A stretch of DNA of 64,000 nt from NCBI GenBank assembly GCA_963828505.1, contig CAWHFM010000018.1:124001-188000 (forward strand), in the 5' to 3' direction. The translations under genes were made by a program, and so were the position numbers. The notes below the pieces were generated by a model, which saw only the letters and a program-made list of their open reading frames with translations, searched no databases and was not told the DNA's origin. Position 1 is the first letter of the stretch; each line of letters begins with the position of its first letter. The DNA comes from Bog-473 sp963828505 (GTDB lineage: Bacteria > Actinomycetota > Acidimicrobiia > Acidimicrobiales > RAAP-2). Of this stretch, positions 17,825 to 27,558 are shown piece after piece.

Positions 17825-18805
17825 ATGTCTGCCAGGCACAGGTCGCGTGCGCAGCGCCAGAGACAATGGATGATTGAGTCGTCGTCGCTGGCCGTGCTCG
17901 TGGGGATCGGAGTCACGGTCCTGATTGCCATCGGCCCGTCGCGTTCACTCCCCATGAACCGGGTCGCCGCCCAACACAGTCGCAACATCCCCGGCGATGT
18001 GACTGCAGTCAAGGAGGTGCCGACCACCGAGTCGACGACGACCTCGACAACGAACCCGACGTCGAACCCCGATGAGATGACTGGCCTGTTTGCAACTGCG
18101 GCCATCGGCGGTTACCTCCAGACTCAGGACAGCGATATCAATGCTGCCGTGTACAACCTCGACACGGGCCAGCTGTCGCTCTACCGGCCCGGCGCCGTCG
18201 AATACACGGCGAGCATCGTCAAAGTTGACATCCTGGCCACACTGCTCCACCAGTCCGAGCAGCAGGGGACAGGGCTGAATGACGAGGAGCAGAACCTGGC
18301 CACCACCATGATCGAGAACAGCGACGACGATGCCGCCACCGACCTTTGGGACGACATCGGTCAACAGACCGGTCTGGCTGGCTTTGACTCGCTCATCCCC
18401 TTGCCCGACACCGTCCCGGGCGCTGACGGGTACTGGGGTGAAACGACGACGACCGGCGCGGACCAGGTCGACCTCCTCCGCAACCTGGTGCAGCCCAGCC
18501 GCTTGCTCGAGCAGTCGGCGCAGTCCTACGAGCTGGGACTGATGGAGAACGTGGAGTCGGACCAGGCGTGGGGCGTGAGCACCGGGGTGCCGGCTGGGGT
18601 TACCGTCGCGCTCAAGAACGGGTGGTTGCCGCTCGAAGACAACGGCGACTGGCAGGTGAACAGCATTGGCTGGGTTGACGGCGAGGGCCGTGATTACCTC
18701 ATTGCCGTCCTCACCAAGAATAGCGAAACCGAGGCCAGCGGGATCGCCACGATTGAGGGACTTTCGCCACTGGTTTGGAACGCACTTTCCCCATCGTCAG
18801 GCTGA
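17825..18805 (+). CDS. Membrane-anchored serine hydrolase, class A beta-lactamase-like
   Basis: A 326-residue protein with an N-terminal membrane helix (LAVLVGIGVTVLIAIG, about residues 21-36), a Thr/Ser-rich linker, and an extracytoplasmic beta-lactamase-like domain. The SxxK motif is TASIVKVD, the SDN-like element is ENSDDDAA, and the KTG-like triad is ALKNGWLP. The omega-loop glutamate is not obvious. Such proteins in actinobacteria are often penicillin-recognising or lipoprotein-like hydrolases rather than true lactamases. The ATG at 17825 is preferred to a TTG at 17792. Repeat copies lie on both sides. Confidence 0.8.
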   Translation: MSARHRSRAQRQRQWMIESSSLAVLVGIGVTVLIAIGPSRSLPMNRVAAQHSRNIPGDVTAVKEVPTTESTTTSTTNPTSNPDEMTGLFATAAIGGYLQTQDSDINAAVYNLDTGQLSLYRPGAVEYTASIVKVDILATLLHQSEQQGTGLNDEEQNLATTMIENSDDDAATDLWDDIGQQTGLAGFDSLIPLPDTVPGADGYWGETTTTGADQVDLLRNLVQPSRLLEQSAQSYELGLMENVESDQAWGVSTGVPAGVTVALKNGWLPLEDNGDWQVNSIGWVDGEGRDYLIAVLTKNSETEASGIATIEGLSPLVWNALSPSSG

Positions 18806-18855
18806 GTCACTCATTGAGCTTTTGGCATGCTCTCGGAAGTTCTGGGATGTCGGTG

Positions 18856-18881
18856 GGTGCCGCCGTTCGCCGGGACTGGGG
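18856..18881 (+). repeat. Dispersed repeat, copy 7
   Basis: GGTGCCGCCGTTCGCCGGGA then CTGGGG; downstream of the serine hydrolase. Confidence 0.65.
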
Positions 18882-18991
18882 CCTCAGTTAGCGCGGCGAC
18901 TGGTGCTGCCAGATAGCTTTTACTCTCCGAGAGTTGCCAGCCAAAGAGGTAGCATTCGCTGCGTCCACGAGGTGCGAAGGGGAGAAAAGAG

Positions 18992-19384
18992 ATGCCTGAG
19001 TTCCCTGCGATTACTCACGTGGCGCTAACGGTTACGAGCCTTGAACGGAGTGTGCCTTGGTACAAGGATCTGTTCGGCTCGGACCCAATCCTTGACGAGG
19101 ACACAGGTCCGTTCCAGCGCGTCGCTTGGCTTACCGGCGGCACAATCGTTGGCGTAACTCAGTTCCCTGACTTGGACAGCACTGAGCCGTTCAACGAGCG
19201 GCGGCCGGGGCTCGATCATCTGGCTTTCGGCTGTGCCAACCGCGATGAGTTAAAGGCATGGGAAATCCGTCTGAACGAACTCGGCATCCCCAACGGTGGC
19301 ATCGTGGACACGCCTTACTACTCGGCCTTGTCGTTTCGAGATCCCGACAACATCGCACTTGAGTTCTTCGCACCCCGGGGCTAA
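18992..19384 (+). CDS. VOC family protein (glyoxalase/dioxygenase fold)
   Basis: A 130-residue vicinal-oxygen-chelate protein: ITHVALTVTSLERSVPWYKD at the N terminus, GLDHLAFGC in the middle and FRDPDNIALEFFAP at the end, giving His, His and Glu as likely metal ligands. It has a good ribosome binding site (AGGGGAG upstream). Substrate unknown. Single gene between repeat copies at 18856 and 19415. Confidence 0.92.
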   Translation: MPEFPAITHVALTVTSLERSVPWYKDLFGSDPILDEDTGPFQRVAWLTGGTIVGVTQFPDLDSTEPFNERRPGLDHLAFGCANRDELKAWEIRLNELGIPNGGIVDTPYYSALSFRDPDNIALEFFAPRG

Positions 19385-19414
19385 GACCCGGCGGAGTATC
19401 CGACTGCTTATAGG

Positions 19415-19439
19415 CCATCCCCATACCGCCGGATCTGCA
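19415..19439 (+). repeat. Dispersed repeat, copy 8
   Basis: CCATCCCCATACCGCCGGAT; downstream of the VOC gene. Confidence 0.6.
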
Positions 19440-19514
19440 TCACGTACTCGCCAGATCGAGAAGGTAGTTGCTCAACAACGCGGCCTAATGCATCCCCCGT
19501 GAAAGACTGTTGAA

Positions 19515-20262
19515 GTGACCGACCCGGAGCCATGGGCCACAGACCAGCCACCGAACCTGCCTCCACCCCCACGGCCTTCGCCACTCCCCCTTCCGGGGTG
19601 GTACCCGGATCCTTCGGGGCAGTCGACGCAGCGGTGGTGGGATGGAAGTGCGTGGACATCGCACACCGGCGAGCCGGCGTTGCAGGCCGTAAAGAAGCCG
19701 ACCGTGATGACGCAGGCAGGGACCCTTCCTCTCGCCGGGTGGTGGCGGCGCTTCGGCGGCTACGTGCTTGATCTCATCATCGTCGGAGTCGCGAACGCCA
19801 TGGTGCTCAAGATCATCGAGAAGATCGATGTTGCACTTCGGGCGCCCCTGTCCCCGGGACTCCACCCTCCCACACCCGGTGCACAGGTCGGCGAGGTCGT
19901 CGCCAATGTGGCCATCGTCGTCGGATTACTCGTTCGTCCTGCTGCGGTTCCGAGGCCAGACGGTGGGAATGATGGCCACCGGTGTCCGGGCGGTCGACCG
20001 GTCTTCGGGTGCTGCGTTGAACACCCCGCAGACTTGGCGACGCGTCCTGACCTTCTTCATGATCGTGATTTTGTGGGAACAGATCGCCTTCGTCATCAGG
20101 ATCAACTACGTCACAGGTCCGAGCCCAATCGCGGCAAGCATCTTCATCGCGATTGCTTTGATCGGTCTGGTGACGACTGCTCTGTGGCCGACTGGCAGCA
20201 CGCTCAACCAAACTCTCCAGGACAAGGCTGCGGGCACCATCGTCATCCGCACGCGCCGTTGA
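19515..20262 (+). pseudogene. DUF2510-RDD membrane protein, frameshifted
   Basis: Reading starts at GTG 19515: a Pro-rich N terminus, a DUF2510 motif (PGWYPDPSG to RWWDGSAWT, residues 27-47) and the first RDD transmembrane region (WWRRFGGYVLDLIIVGVANA). Near position 19925 the frame must shift by one extra base to continue as DYSFVLLRFRGQTVGMMATG, the RDD second segment, and on through two more hydrophobic helices to the stop at 20262. Without the shift the protein loses its membrane domain. The frame is otherwise open, so the indel may be recent or a sequence error. A repeat copy follows 30 bp after the stop. Confidence 0.75.
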
Positions 20263-20291
20263 CCGGTCAAGTGAACGCTCTCAGCCAGGGG

Positions 20292-20319
20292 GGTCCCCGT
20301 ACGCCGGCTGCGGGCCACA
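20292..20319 (+). repeat. Dispersed repeat, copy 9
   Basis: GGTCCCCGTACGCCGGCTGC then GGGCCACA; 30 bp after the RDD gene. Confidence 0.8.
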
Positions 20320-20502
20320 GATTTTGAAAGACTGACGCCGTGTCGACGGCAAACCTGAGTGGGCGAGTCGCCCAGTTGGCGGAAGCGCTCCTTCCGACGC
20401 CATCGAGATCAATCCGCTGCGCGAGGATGGCGGCGAAATAGAAGGTCTCGACGCCATGGCGGTCTCGGACAAGGACGAGAAACAACAAAAGGAGATCGAC
20501 CT

Positions 20503-21307
20503 ATGAGGAGCAGCCTCCTCGCCGGCCGCACGGCCCTGGTCACCGGCGCCAGCCGTGGGATAGGAATGGCGATCGCGGAGCGCTTCGCCGCCGAAGGTGC
20601 CACGGTGGCGGTGACCGCAAGGACGGTCGAACCGGGAACCAGCCAATTCGAGGGCAGCCTTGAAGAGACCGTGCAGGCGATCATCAAGGAAGGTGGGCAC
20701 GCGGTCGCCATCGCGGCGGACCTGTCGAGGCCGGCGGAGCGGGAGCGGTTGATCCAAGAGACCGAAGCCGTCATCGGACCCATCGATATCCTGGTCAACA
20801 ACGCGGCCGTCACCTTCTTCACCCCGATCGCCGACTTCGCACCGAAGCGCCTGCGGCTGATGTTCGAGGTCCAGGTCTATGCCACCATTGACCTCGCGCA
20901 GAGGGTCCTCCCCGGCATGGCCGCGGCCGGCCAGGGGTGGATACTCAACATCTCTTCGGGCGCGCTCGCGCCACCCTTCGCTTCCGCCGGGCCCGATAGG
21001 TCGTGGAGGCGGCACGGCCTATGGGATGGTCAAGGCGGCGCTGGAGCGGTTTACGACAGGATTGGCCGCGGAAGTGTGGGAAGCGAACGTCGCGGTCAAC
21101 GCGCTCTCTCCGAGCAGGGTGGTGCCCACGCCGGGCACAGTCTTTCACCATCTGGTCCGCCCCGATGACCCGAACCAGGTCGTCGAGCAACCCGAAGTGA
21201 TGGCGGAGGCAGCGCTTGCGCTTTGCAGTCGCCCGCCTCAGAGCCTTACCGGCCGGGTCGCCTACAGCCAGGATCTGCTGGCGGAGCTGGCGGCCGTGGC
21301 CCCGTGA
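20503..21307 (+). pseudogene. Short-chain dehydrogenase/reductase, frameshifted
   Basis: ATG 20503 has GGAG eight bases upstream. The N-terminal part has the cofactor motif TGASRGIG (about residues 13-20), DILVNNAAV and WILNISSGA with the catalytic Ser. Near 20990-21000 one extra base moves the frame; after it the sequence continues GGGTAYGMVKAALERF (catalytic Tyr and Lys), NALSPSRVVPT and a C-terminal tail to 21307. The intact ancestor would be about 268 residues. Whether the shift is real or an assembly error cannot be decided here. Confidence 0.8.
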
Positions 21308-21346
21308 ACCAGCGCCCCAAACCGCCCCACGAGCCGACGCCCGAGA

Positions 21347-21372
21347 CTGCCCCCGTACGCCGGCTGGGGGGG
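21347..21372 (+). repeat. Dispersed repeat, copy 10
   Basis: CTGCCCCCGTACGCCGGCTG then GGGGGG; after the SDR gene. Confidence 0.8.
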
Positions 21373-21514
21373 GTTGGTTCGACGGCCTGCGCTTGCTGGT
21401 CGCCAGCTCATCTCAACCGGCACAACGGAGGCAGTTGATTGCCCGCCGAACGGACCCCGCGGTGCAAGCCCAGCACAAGTCCTTCCTATGACCAGCGGTC
21501 CAGTTCCTCGAGGA

Positions 21515-21976
21515 TCAACCGTTGGCCTGCTGCGTATCGCGGACGAACCGATCCACAACAGGGTCGGATTCGTACATCTGTGCCAGGCGCTCGAGCGCAT
21601 CCTGGTCACTGGCCCCGGACAGCACGAGGTGTAACCAAGTGGCGATGGGACCGGCACCGAAAGGTTGAACGTTGGTCACGATTTCCTGAACCCGGTCGTC
21701 GTCACCGCGAAGGTGGGCCAGGTAGGCGAAACCCACCAGGACGTCGGAGCGGATACTCGGTCGCCGAGAGATCGGCTCGCGCATGGTCGTCGCCAACGAG
21801 TGGGCTGCCTGCTCCGGTCCCTTTGTGTGGCCCGTGACGGTGTGGCCGACGATGGTATTGACATGACCCCATTGTGACCCTGGTGGCACTGGCGAATACG
21901 ACTCGACAACTCGGTCGGAGAAGAGGAAAGTCATGGTCCCAGTGGGAATGCTACGAGGCTCGCCGGGCACCGCCAC
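21515..21976 (-). pseudogene. Internally deleted remnant of an adenylate cyclase/ATPase regulator
   Basis: A 153-residue frame. Its N terminus, PTGTMTFLFSD, is the opening of class III nucleotide cyclase domains (usually followed by IEGSTRLW), but it then jumps to unrelated residues. The last 80 residues (SDVLVGFAYLAHLRGDDDRVQEIV, PIATWLHLV) look like the helical repeat tail of the large cyclase-AAA-TPR regulators of actinobacteria. The 800-1000 residues normally between are missing. I read it as an in-frame deletion product, probably inactive. Confidence 0.45.
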
Positions 21977-22091
21977 AAGCTAGCGGGGACAGCTGCCTGA
22001 AGTGGCGAAAGCGCTTGTAATCGCAGCATGAATCGATACCGAAGAAGCGCTCGTCATCACGGGCTACACGATGGGTGCCGAATCCGCGCCG

Positions 22092-22115
22092 AGTGCCCCC
22101 GTCGCCGGCTGTGGG
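22092..22115 (+). repeat. Dispersed repeat, copy 11
   Basis: AGTGCCCCCGTCGCCGGCTG; between the cyclase remnant and DUF427. Confidence 0.7.
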
Positions 22116-22155
22116 CGTCACCTGGAGCGGCGACCCACCGGTAGCCTGTCGCATC

Positions 22156-22521
22156 ATGACGCCTGGCCACACGATCAACATCGTCGCAACCGCCGCTCAC
22201 GTGGAAGTCCGGCTTGGCGGCCGGCTGCTCGCCACCACCGACCGGGCGATGAAGCTCGACGAGACCGGGCTGCCCTCTCGCTATTACCTGCTGCCAGACG
22301 ATGTGCAGACGGATCTCCTGAGACCCACGACGTTCCATACCAACTGTCCATTCAAGGGTGAGGCGTCATATTGGTCTCTCGACATCGACGGAGAGATCCA
22401 CGACGGCATCGTGTGGAGCTACGAGATGCCGACGGCTCAGGCTGCCGAAGTGAGAGGGATGTTGTCTTTCTACCCCGACCGCACCGAGGTGACAGTCGAC
22501 GGTCAGTCGCTTCGAGACTGA
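22156..22521 (+). CDS. DUF427 family protein
   Basis: A 121-residue soluble protein with the DUF427 core: RYYLLPDDV, the TTFHTNCPFKGEASYWSLDI segment and WSYEMPTAQAAEVRGMLSFYPDR. The fold is a small beta barrel of unknown activity. ATG at 22156 is chosen since upstream residues are not conserved in type. The gene fills the interval between repeat copies at 22092 and 22621. Confidence 0.88.
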   Translation: MTPGHTINIVATAAHVEVRLGGRLLATTDRAMKLDETGLPSRYYLLPDDVQTDLLRPTTFHTNCPFKGEASYWSLDIDGEIHDGIVWSYEMPTAQAAEVRGMLSFYPDRTEVTVDGQSLRD

Positions 22522-22620
22522 CCGTCCTGTCGATTTCGATCTCCGGCCAGTCAGCCTGCCCACATGCAGGCGGTGGGCGGCGCCGAAGCCCCAACCCTTC
22601 AAGCGCCAACAGGTCCCTCT

Positions 22621-22648
22621 CCGCCCCAAAACGCCGGGTCGGTGGGAC
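22621..22648 (+). repeat. Dispersed repeat, copy 12
   Basis: CCGCCCCAAAACGCCGGGTC then GGTGGGAC; after DUF427. Confidence 0.75.
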
Positions 22649-23085
22649 ACCTCGGCACATCCGGGACGAGTCTGAGCCTCGTTCCATGCCCGGACCGAGG
22701 CGAGACGGGAAGAATCGAGCAATATGGATTTTGAAACGTGTGACAAGTGTGGGTTCAGCGGCGAGAAGTGGAGCGATGCCGAAGCCATCTCAGCGATAGC
22801 TGAGCTACCGGTCCGGTTCGTTGACGCTGCAGCAGGTCTCAGCCCTGAGAACCTACTTCGGCGGCCAGTCGAGGACCAGTGGTCAATCGCTGAGTACACA
22901 GATCATGTGCGAGAGGTTCTCTTTGGAATGAGGTATCTCCTGGATATAGTTATTTCACAGCCAGGAATCGACCTCGGAGACTCACCATCTTCACCATTCG
23001 AACCGGAGCCTCGGCATATCGACATCGACGTAGCGTTGCTCGGTATTGAGCGAGAAGCGACTTCGTTGCTCGGTTCTCTCACGGA

Positions 23086-24795
23086 GTAACCATTCACCTG
23101 CTTGATCTCCTGCACGCTGAAATGTGCCCCTGACCTCGCGATTCGCGAAGTCACATCGATGTTGCTTGAATTTCGGGCATGTCGGATGCAAGCCGAGAGC
23201 AGCTCGAGGCGCAGATCGAATTGCTGCGGGCCGAGAACGCAGTGCAAGTTCAAGAGATCGAAAGGCTGACCCGCATGATCGCCGAGCTCGAGGCGCGCAT
23301 CAACCAGAGCTCGAAGAACTCGTCGCGTCCCCCGTCGAGCGACTCGCCCGCAGACCAGGCCGAGGCGACCAAGACCCGAGCCGAGCGCCGGGCCGAGGCC
23401 AAGGAGCAGCGCAAGGACGAGGTCGCCCGGCGTCGCGGCAAACAACCGGGCGCGGCGGGAAAGAACCTCGCCGTCGTCTCTTGTCCTGATGTGGTCGTCG
23501 AGCACGAAGCGACGACGTGCGCCTCGTGTGGGGAGGACCTCGCGGCAGCCCTCGTCGAGGGGATCGAGCGACGCCAGGTCTTCGACACGCTCGAGCCGGT
23601 CCTCATCTGCACCGAACACCGCGCCTTCTCCAAGCGGTGCAGCTGCGGGATGCTGACCAAGGCAACATTCCCCAAAGAAGCCACCGCACCCACCAGCTAC
23701 GGGCCCAACGTCCGGGCCGCCGCGCTGTACCTGCTCTTCGGCCAGCACCTCTCGGTCGAGCGGGTGGCCGACGCCATGTCGACCATGCTCGGGGCCGAGG
23801 TGTCCACCGGGTTCGTCGCCTCCTTGGCCAAAGAGGCCGCGGGCGGACTGATCGGGTTCATGAACGTGGTGCGCGCTCGGCTCTCCGCTGCCCCCCTCGT
23901 CCACGTCGACGAGACCTCTGACCAGGTGCGGAGAGAGAAGTGGTGGTTCCACGTGGTCTCCGACGTGCTCTACACCTACCTCTTCGCCAGCCGCGACCCG
24001 GGGCAAGGCGGCTCCTGATGAGGCCGGGGTTCTGCCCGAGTACCGCGGCGTCATGGTGCACGACCGCTTGGCCATGTACTTCAAGTACGACCAGGCCGAC
24101 CATGCCATCTGCGGCTCTCACCTCTTACACGACCTGGCCGCGGTCGGGGTCGGCTGGAGCCAGGGTTGGGCCATCGACATGGCCGCGTTGTTGGCCGAGA
24201 TGAACGATGCCGCCCACACGGCCCGCGCCGGCGGGCGCACATCTTTGTCGAAGCGGGTGTTGGCCGACTTCCTCACCCGTTACGACGCCATCGTCGAAGC
24301 GGGACTCCTCGCCAACCCCGCCCCCGTCGGACGCCGAGCGCGACTACCTCGAGCGCAAGTCGTTCAACTTGGTCAGCGCCCTCGAGATGCTCAAGGTCGA
24401 GGCCACCCGCTTCGCTCGCGATCTGCGTATACCGATGACCAACAACGAAGCGGAGCGCTCGTTGCGCATGGCCAAGCTGCACCACAAGATCAGCGGCTGC
24501 TTCCAAAGCGACGACGGTGCCCGTCACTTCGCCACAATCCGCTCCTACCTCTCGACGGCACGAAAGCACGACGTCGGCGCACTCGATGCCCTGGCTCAAC
24601 TGTTCCGCGGCCAGGCGTGGATGCCGCCGCGGACTACCTGAGACGAAGCGGCGTCGCTGCGCTGCGGCGCCTACGTTGCACACGTCTGTGGCACACCCGA
24701 ACGAGAGAGACCATTCGCCGGTGGTTTCTCGTTCCCTCCTGCCACCGTTTGGGCACGTCAAGACGTCCAGGTCAGGTGGGGGGGTGAATGTTTAC
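23086..24795 (+). mobile_element. IS66-family insertion sequence, 1710 bp
   Basis: The ends are GTAACCATTCACC on the left and, inverted, GTAAACATTCACC on the right; IS66 termini typically begin GTAA. The target CTCACGGA is duplicated at 23078-23085 and 24796-24803 (8 bp, as expected for IS66). Only the tnpC-type transposase is present. The element interrupts a DinB-like gene. Confidence 0.92.
23179..24641 (+). pseudogene. IS66 transposase (TnpC type), two frameshifts
   Basis: The product starts MSDASREQLEAQIELLRAEN, a leucine-zipper-like coiled coil, followed by the SSKNSSRPPSSD motif, a zinc-finger region (CPDV..CASCGEDL..CSCGM) and the DDE domain: LVHVDETSD, then EYRGVMVHDRLAMY and finally IPMTNNEAERSLRM with the catalytic Glu. 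One extra base near 24000 (within CCCGGGG) and another near 24320 (a C-rich run) break the frame twice. Otherwise full length at about 487 residues. Confidence 0.88.
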
Positions 24796-24945
24796 CTCAC
24801 GGATCTGTCTCTCAACCAGTGGGATGCGATCGTGACGCTGGATCGGACCAACGTCGACCCGCATTGGATTGTTCGTCATGCCGTCCATGACTCGAATCAT
24901 CACCTTCTTGACATAGAGCGCCTTCGCTCGGCTCTTTGAGGGTGG

Positions 24946-24969
24946 CTTGTCCCCATACGCCGGGCTGAC
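24946..24969 (+). repeat. Dispersed repeat, copy 13
   Basis: CTTGTCCCCATACGCCGGGC; seven bp after the true DinB stop. Confidence 0.8.
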
Positions 24970-25030
24970 GTCACCCCTAGACGGGTGGATGTTTGCTCCC
25001 GTTCACCTGCTGCCGTAAGGCACGAGTGGG

Positions 25031-25050
25031 GCACCCATACGCACGGGTCG
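25031..25050 (+). repeat. Dispersed repeat, copy 14 (degenerate)
   Basis: GCACCCATACGCACGGGTCG, one interruption in the core; near the aldehyde dehydrogenase 3' end. Confidence 0.4.
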
Positions 25051-25157
25051 CCGATATCAGCTCACCACCGTCACCCCCCACACCACCTCTTCGAGACCCG
25101 ATCCGGGTGCCTGGTGCCTCGTCGTTGCTTGGAAAATGCGCAAGGGGGGCGGCGACT

Positions 25158-26651
25158 CTAGCTTTCGGTTTTGTAGCCTGCCGGACGGCCCTCGAGGATC
25201 ACCGACTTGGTCTCAAGGAACGGAAGCAGCCCTTCGGTTCCCCCCTCGCGTCCTATCCCCGACTGCTTGAAGCCACCGAACGCCATAGTGAAATCAGTAC
25301 GGAATGCATTGTGGCCGACCGTGCCCGAGCGCAGTTGCCGGGCTACGTCGCGGGCCCGGTCCACATCGTTGGTGAACACCGAGGCGTTCAATCCGTAGAT
25401 CGTGTCGTTGGCGATGGCGATGGCGTCCTGCTCGTCGTCGGCGGGGATGACGCTGAGGACCGGGCCGAATATCTCCTCCTGAGCGATGGTGGAGGAGTTG
25501 TCGACGTTCCCGAACACCGTCGGCTCGATGTACCAGCCGCGGTCCAGATGCTTCGGGCGACTGCCGCCAGCCGCGAGGGTCGCCCCCTCGGCGAGGCCCT
25601 TGGCGATGTAGCCCTCGACCCGGTCCCGCTGGCGCCGAGTCGCCAGCGGGCCCATCTGAGTCTGGGGATCGAACGGGTCGCCCACCTGGACCTGGGCGAA
25701 GGACTCGGTTAGGGCGTCGACGAACTCGTCGTGCCGGTTCCGGGTGACGACGATCCGGGTGAGGGAAGAGCAGACCTGCCCCGACACGACGCACTCGTTG
25801 GCGGCGAGGGTACCGGCCGCGGTGGCGATATCGATGTCGTCGAGGATCACGGCCGCCGACTTTCCCCCCAACTCCAGGGTGCAGCGGGCGATGCGGTCAC
25901 CACAGATCGACGCGATCCGCCGTCCTGCCGCCGTCGACCCCGTGAACGTGATCTTGTCGACCCGGGGATCCCTGACCAGCAGCTCCGACACTTCACGATC
26001 GGCGGTGACCACGTTCAACACCCCGGCCGGCAGTCCGATCGCCTGGGCGATCTCCGCCAGTACGTAGGCCTCACCGGGCGCCTCGGGGGAGCATTTCAGC
26101 ACGACCGTGCACCCGGCGAGCAGGGCGGGGGCGACCTTGTAGGTGATCATCACCAGCGGACCGTTCCAGGGGATGATTGCCCCCACCACGCCGACGGGTT
26201 CCCGCACGATCAATCCAAACTCGCCCATCCACGGGGTCACCTGCTCCTCGAACGGGAAGGTGTCGGCCAGCCCGGCGTAGTAGTCGAATGCGCTCGCCCA
26301 GGCGGCCGCGAGCACTTCGGCGAAGGCGTGCACGACACCGGACTCCCGGGGCCATATCTGCCCGACATCCCCCACCCGTTCCTGCAGACCGGCCCCCAGC
26401 GCTCGCAGGTACCCGGCCCGCTCGACGTGGCTCATGCGGGGCCACGGACCCCTGTCGAAGGCCTCGCGGGCGGCGGCCACGGCCCGCGATATGTCGCCAT
26501 CCTTCGCCTCCGGCACGCGGAAGAAAATCTCCTCGGTCCCCGAGTCGATGACATCGATCGTGGCCTCGGACGACGGCTTGACCCACTCGCCCCCGATGAA
26601 GAATCGGTCCGCGTTTCCGAGCGGTACCACGGCCTTGTTGGTCAGCGTCAT
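25158..26651 (-). CDS. NAD(P)-dependent aldehyde dehydrogenase
   Basis: A 497-residue ALDH. Visible landmarks are FIGGEWVKPSS at the N terminus, IIPWNGPL, FTGSTAAGRRI, the catalytic glutamate in LELGGKSA, the nucleophile in SGQVCSS and the C-terminal FGGFKQSGIGREGG. It oxidises an aldehyde to the acid; substrate is not predictable. ATG at 26651 has GGAGG upstream. The gene faces left, with repeat copies at 25031 (degenerate) and 26772. Confidence 0.95.
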   Translation of the reverse strand: MTLTNKAVVPLGNADRFFIGGEWVKPSSEATIDVIDSGTEEIFFRVPEAKDGDISRAVAAAREAFDRGPWPRMSHVERAGYLRALGAGLQERVGDVGQIWPRESGVVHAFAEVLAAAWASAFDYYAGLADTFPFEEQVTPWMGEFGLIVREPVGVVGAIIPWNGPLVMITYKVAPALLAGCTVVLKCSPEAPGEAYVLAEIAQAIGLPAGVLNVVTADREVSELLVRDPRVDKITFTGSTAAGRRIASICGDRIARCTLELGGKSAAVILDDIDIATAAGTLAANECVVSGQVCSSLTRIVVTRNRHDEFVDALTESFAQVQVGDPFDPQTQMGPLATRRQRDRVEGYIAKGLAEGATLAAGGSRPKHLDRGWYIEPTVFGNVDNSSTIAQEEIFGPVLSVIPADDEQDAIAIANDTIYGLNASVFTNDVDRARDVARQLRSGTVGHNAFRTDFTMAFGGFKQSGIGREGGTEGLLPFLETKSVILEGRPAGYKTES

Positions 26652-26771
26652 CGTCGATACCTCCGGTAGAGACCCTGCGGCCTGTAGAGACCCTGTGGCC
26701 ATTCGGCGGCCAGCGGCCACTACGAGAATACCCGGACGAGGCGGCGGGCGGCGGCTCGTCGAGTAGCCACC

Positions 26772-26800
26772 GCGTCCCCAAACACCGGCTTGAGGCGACA
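26772..26800 (+). repeat. Dispersed repeat, copy 15
   Basis: GCGTCCCCAAACACCGGCTT then GAGGCGACA; upstream of the aldehyde dehydrogenase. Confidence 0.65.
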
Positions 26801-26841
26801 CTCGCCACTGTTCATCAGGGAGCCGGACGTAGGCTCCAATT

Positions 26842-27060
26842 GTGGCAGTGCACGGCAATCGCGTCGCTTGCGACCATGAAGGTTGCGACTACTCCGTGGA
26901 GTTTCAGGATCTCAGACCACACGCGGTGGCCCGCTTCACCTCTCAGCCCTTGCCACGGCATTTCGCCAGGAAGGAGGGGTGGAGGATCGACGATGACGGC
27001 GCGATTTCTGCCCCAGACACACCGAGATCTGGGAGATCCGAGAGATATGAAAATCCGTAG
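26842..27060 (+). CDS. Small hypothetical protein
   Basis: A 72-residue frame from a GTG. The first 45 residues (GNRVACDHEGCDYSVEFQDL, then a basic region) have a Cys/His spacing that could bind a metal, but I recognise no family. It shares the interval between repeats 26772 and 27531 with the small membrane protein. Weak evidence. Confidence 0.35.
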   Translation: MAVHGNRVACDHEGCDYSVEFQDLRPHAVARFTSQPLPRHFARKEGWRIDDDGAISAPDTPRSGRSERYENP

Positions 27061-27275
27061 ATCCGTGCTGCCCCCGATCGCCGGAACGGTGGGCCAGTAA
27101 CCAGAAGGTCCAAAATGCCCATGAACTGCTCGTCTCGCACCGTCGGGAGTGTCGCGGCCAGAAACGGGTATGTCTTGGTGCATGGACAGGCGGACTTTCG
27201 TAGAGCGGTCGAAGGTCTATTTTCGGCACTCCGATCCGTCAAGGTACATAGCCCGTAGTTGGATACGCCTTCTCA

Positions 27276-27527
27276 TTGGGCGGCATCTGCATCGGCTTGG
27301 TGCTGCTCGGGTTTCCAAACGCAGCGTTCCTCTTCCTCTTGATTGCGGTGGTCAATGTGGTCCCCTTGATTTATCGTCTCGTGAGACCCAGGCGCACCAA
27401 GAGTTCAGAAGAGCCGGGGTGGCGAATGGACCCAATCGGAAATTACCGATGGTGGAACGGTTTAACATTCACGGACCCTCCGCTCGGTGAGACTCCCCGC
27501 AAGGTTGGACCAGAGATTGAGTGGTAG
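27276..27527 (+). CDS. Small membrane protein with DUF2510-like tail
   Basis: An 83-residue frame beginning at a TTG. Two hydrophobic stretches (GGICIGLVLLGFPNAAFLFL and LIAVVNVVPLIYRLV) are followed by a cytoplasmic tail whose DPIGNYRWWNGLTFTDPP resembles the DUF2510 DPSG-x-RWWDG-x-WT pattern. The true start may lie upstream of a frameshift, since translation is open only to 27252. A repeat copy begins 4 bp after the stop. Confidence 0.5.
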   Translation: MGGICIGLVLLGFPNAAFLFLLIAVVNVVPLIYRLVRPRRTKSSEEPGWRMDPIGNYRWWNGLTFTDPPLGETPRKVGPEIEW

Positions 27528-27530
27528 TCC

Positions 27531-27558
27531 CTGCCCCCGTACGCCGGGTCGGTGAGCA
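27531..27558 (+). repeat. Dispersed repeat, copy 16
   Basis: CTGCCCCCGTACGCCGGGTC then GGTGAGCA; 4 bp after the small membrane gene. Confidence 0.8.

Larger units (their letters stand above)
22724..24939 (+). pseudogene. DinB-like gene split by an IS66-type element
   Basis: The 5' part (22724-23085) encodes a DinB-like N terminus: FETCDKCGFSGEKW, an unusual Cys pair, then LPVRFVDAAAGLSPENLLRRP and DQWSIAEYTDHVREVL. The 3' part (24804-24939) encodes LSLNQWDAIVTLDRT and HWIVRHAVHDSNHHLLDIERL, the C-terminal DinB helix with its His ligands. Removing the element and one copy of the 8-bp duplication joins the parts exactly in frame through a GAT codon, giving 165 residues. DinB-fold proteins are metal-binding helical bundles, often thiol-dependent transferases. 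A repeat copy follows the true stop. Confidence 0.85.
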
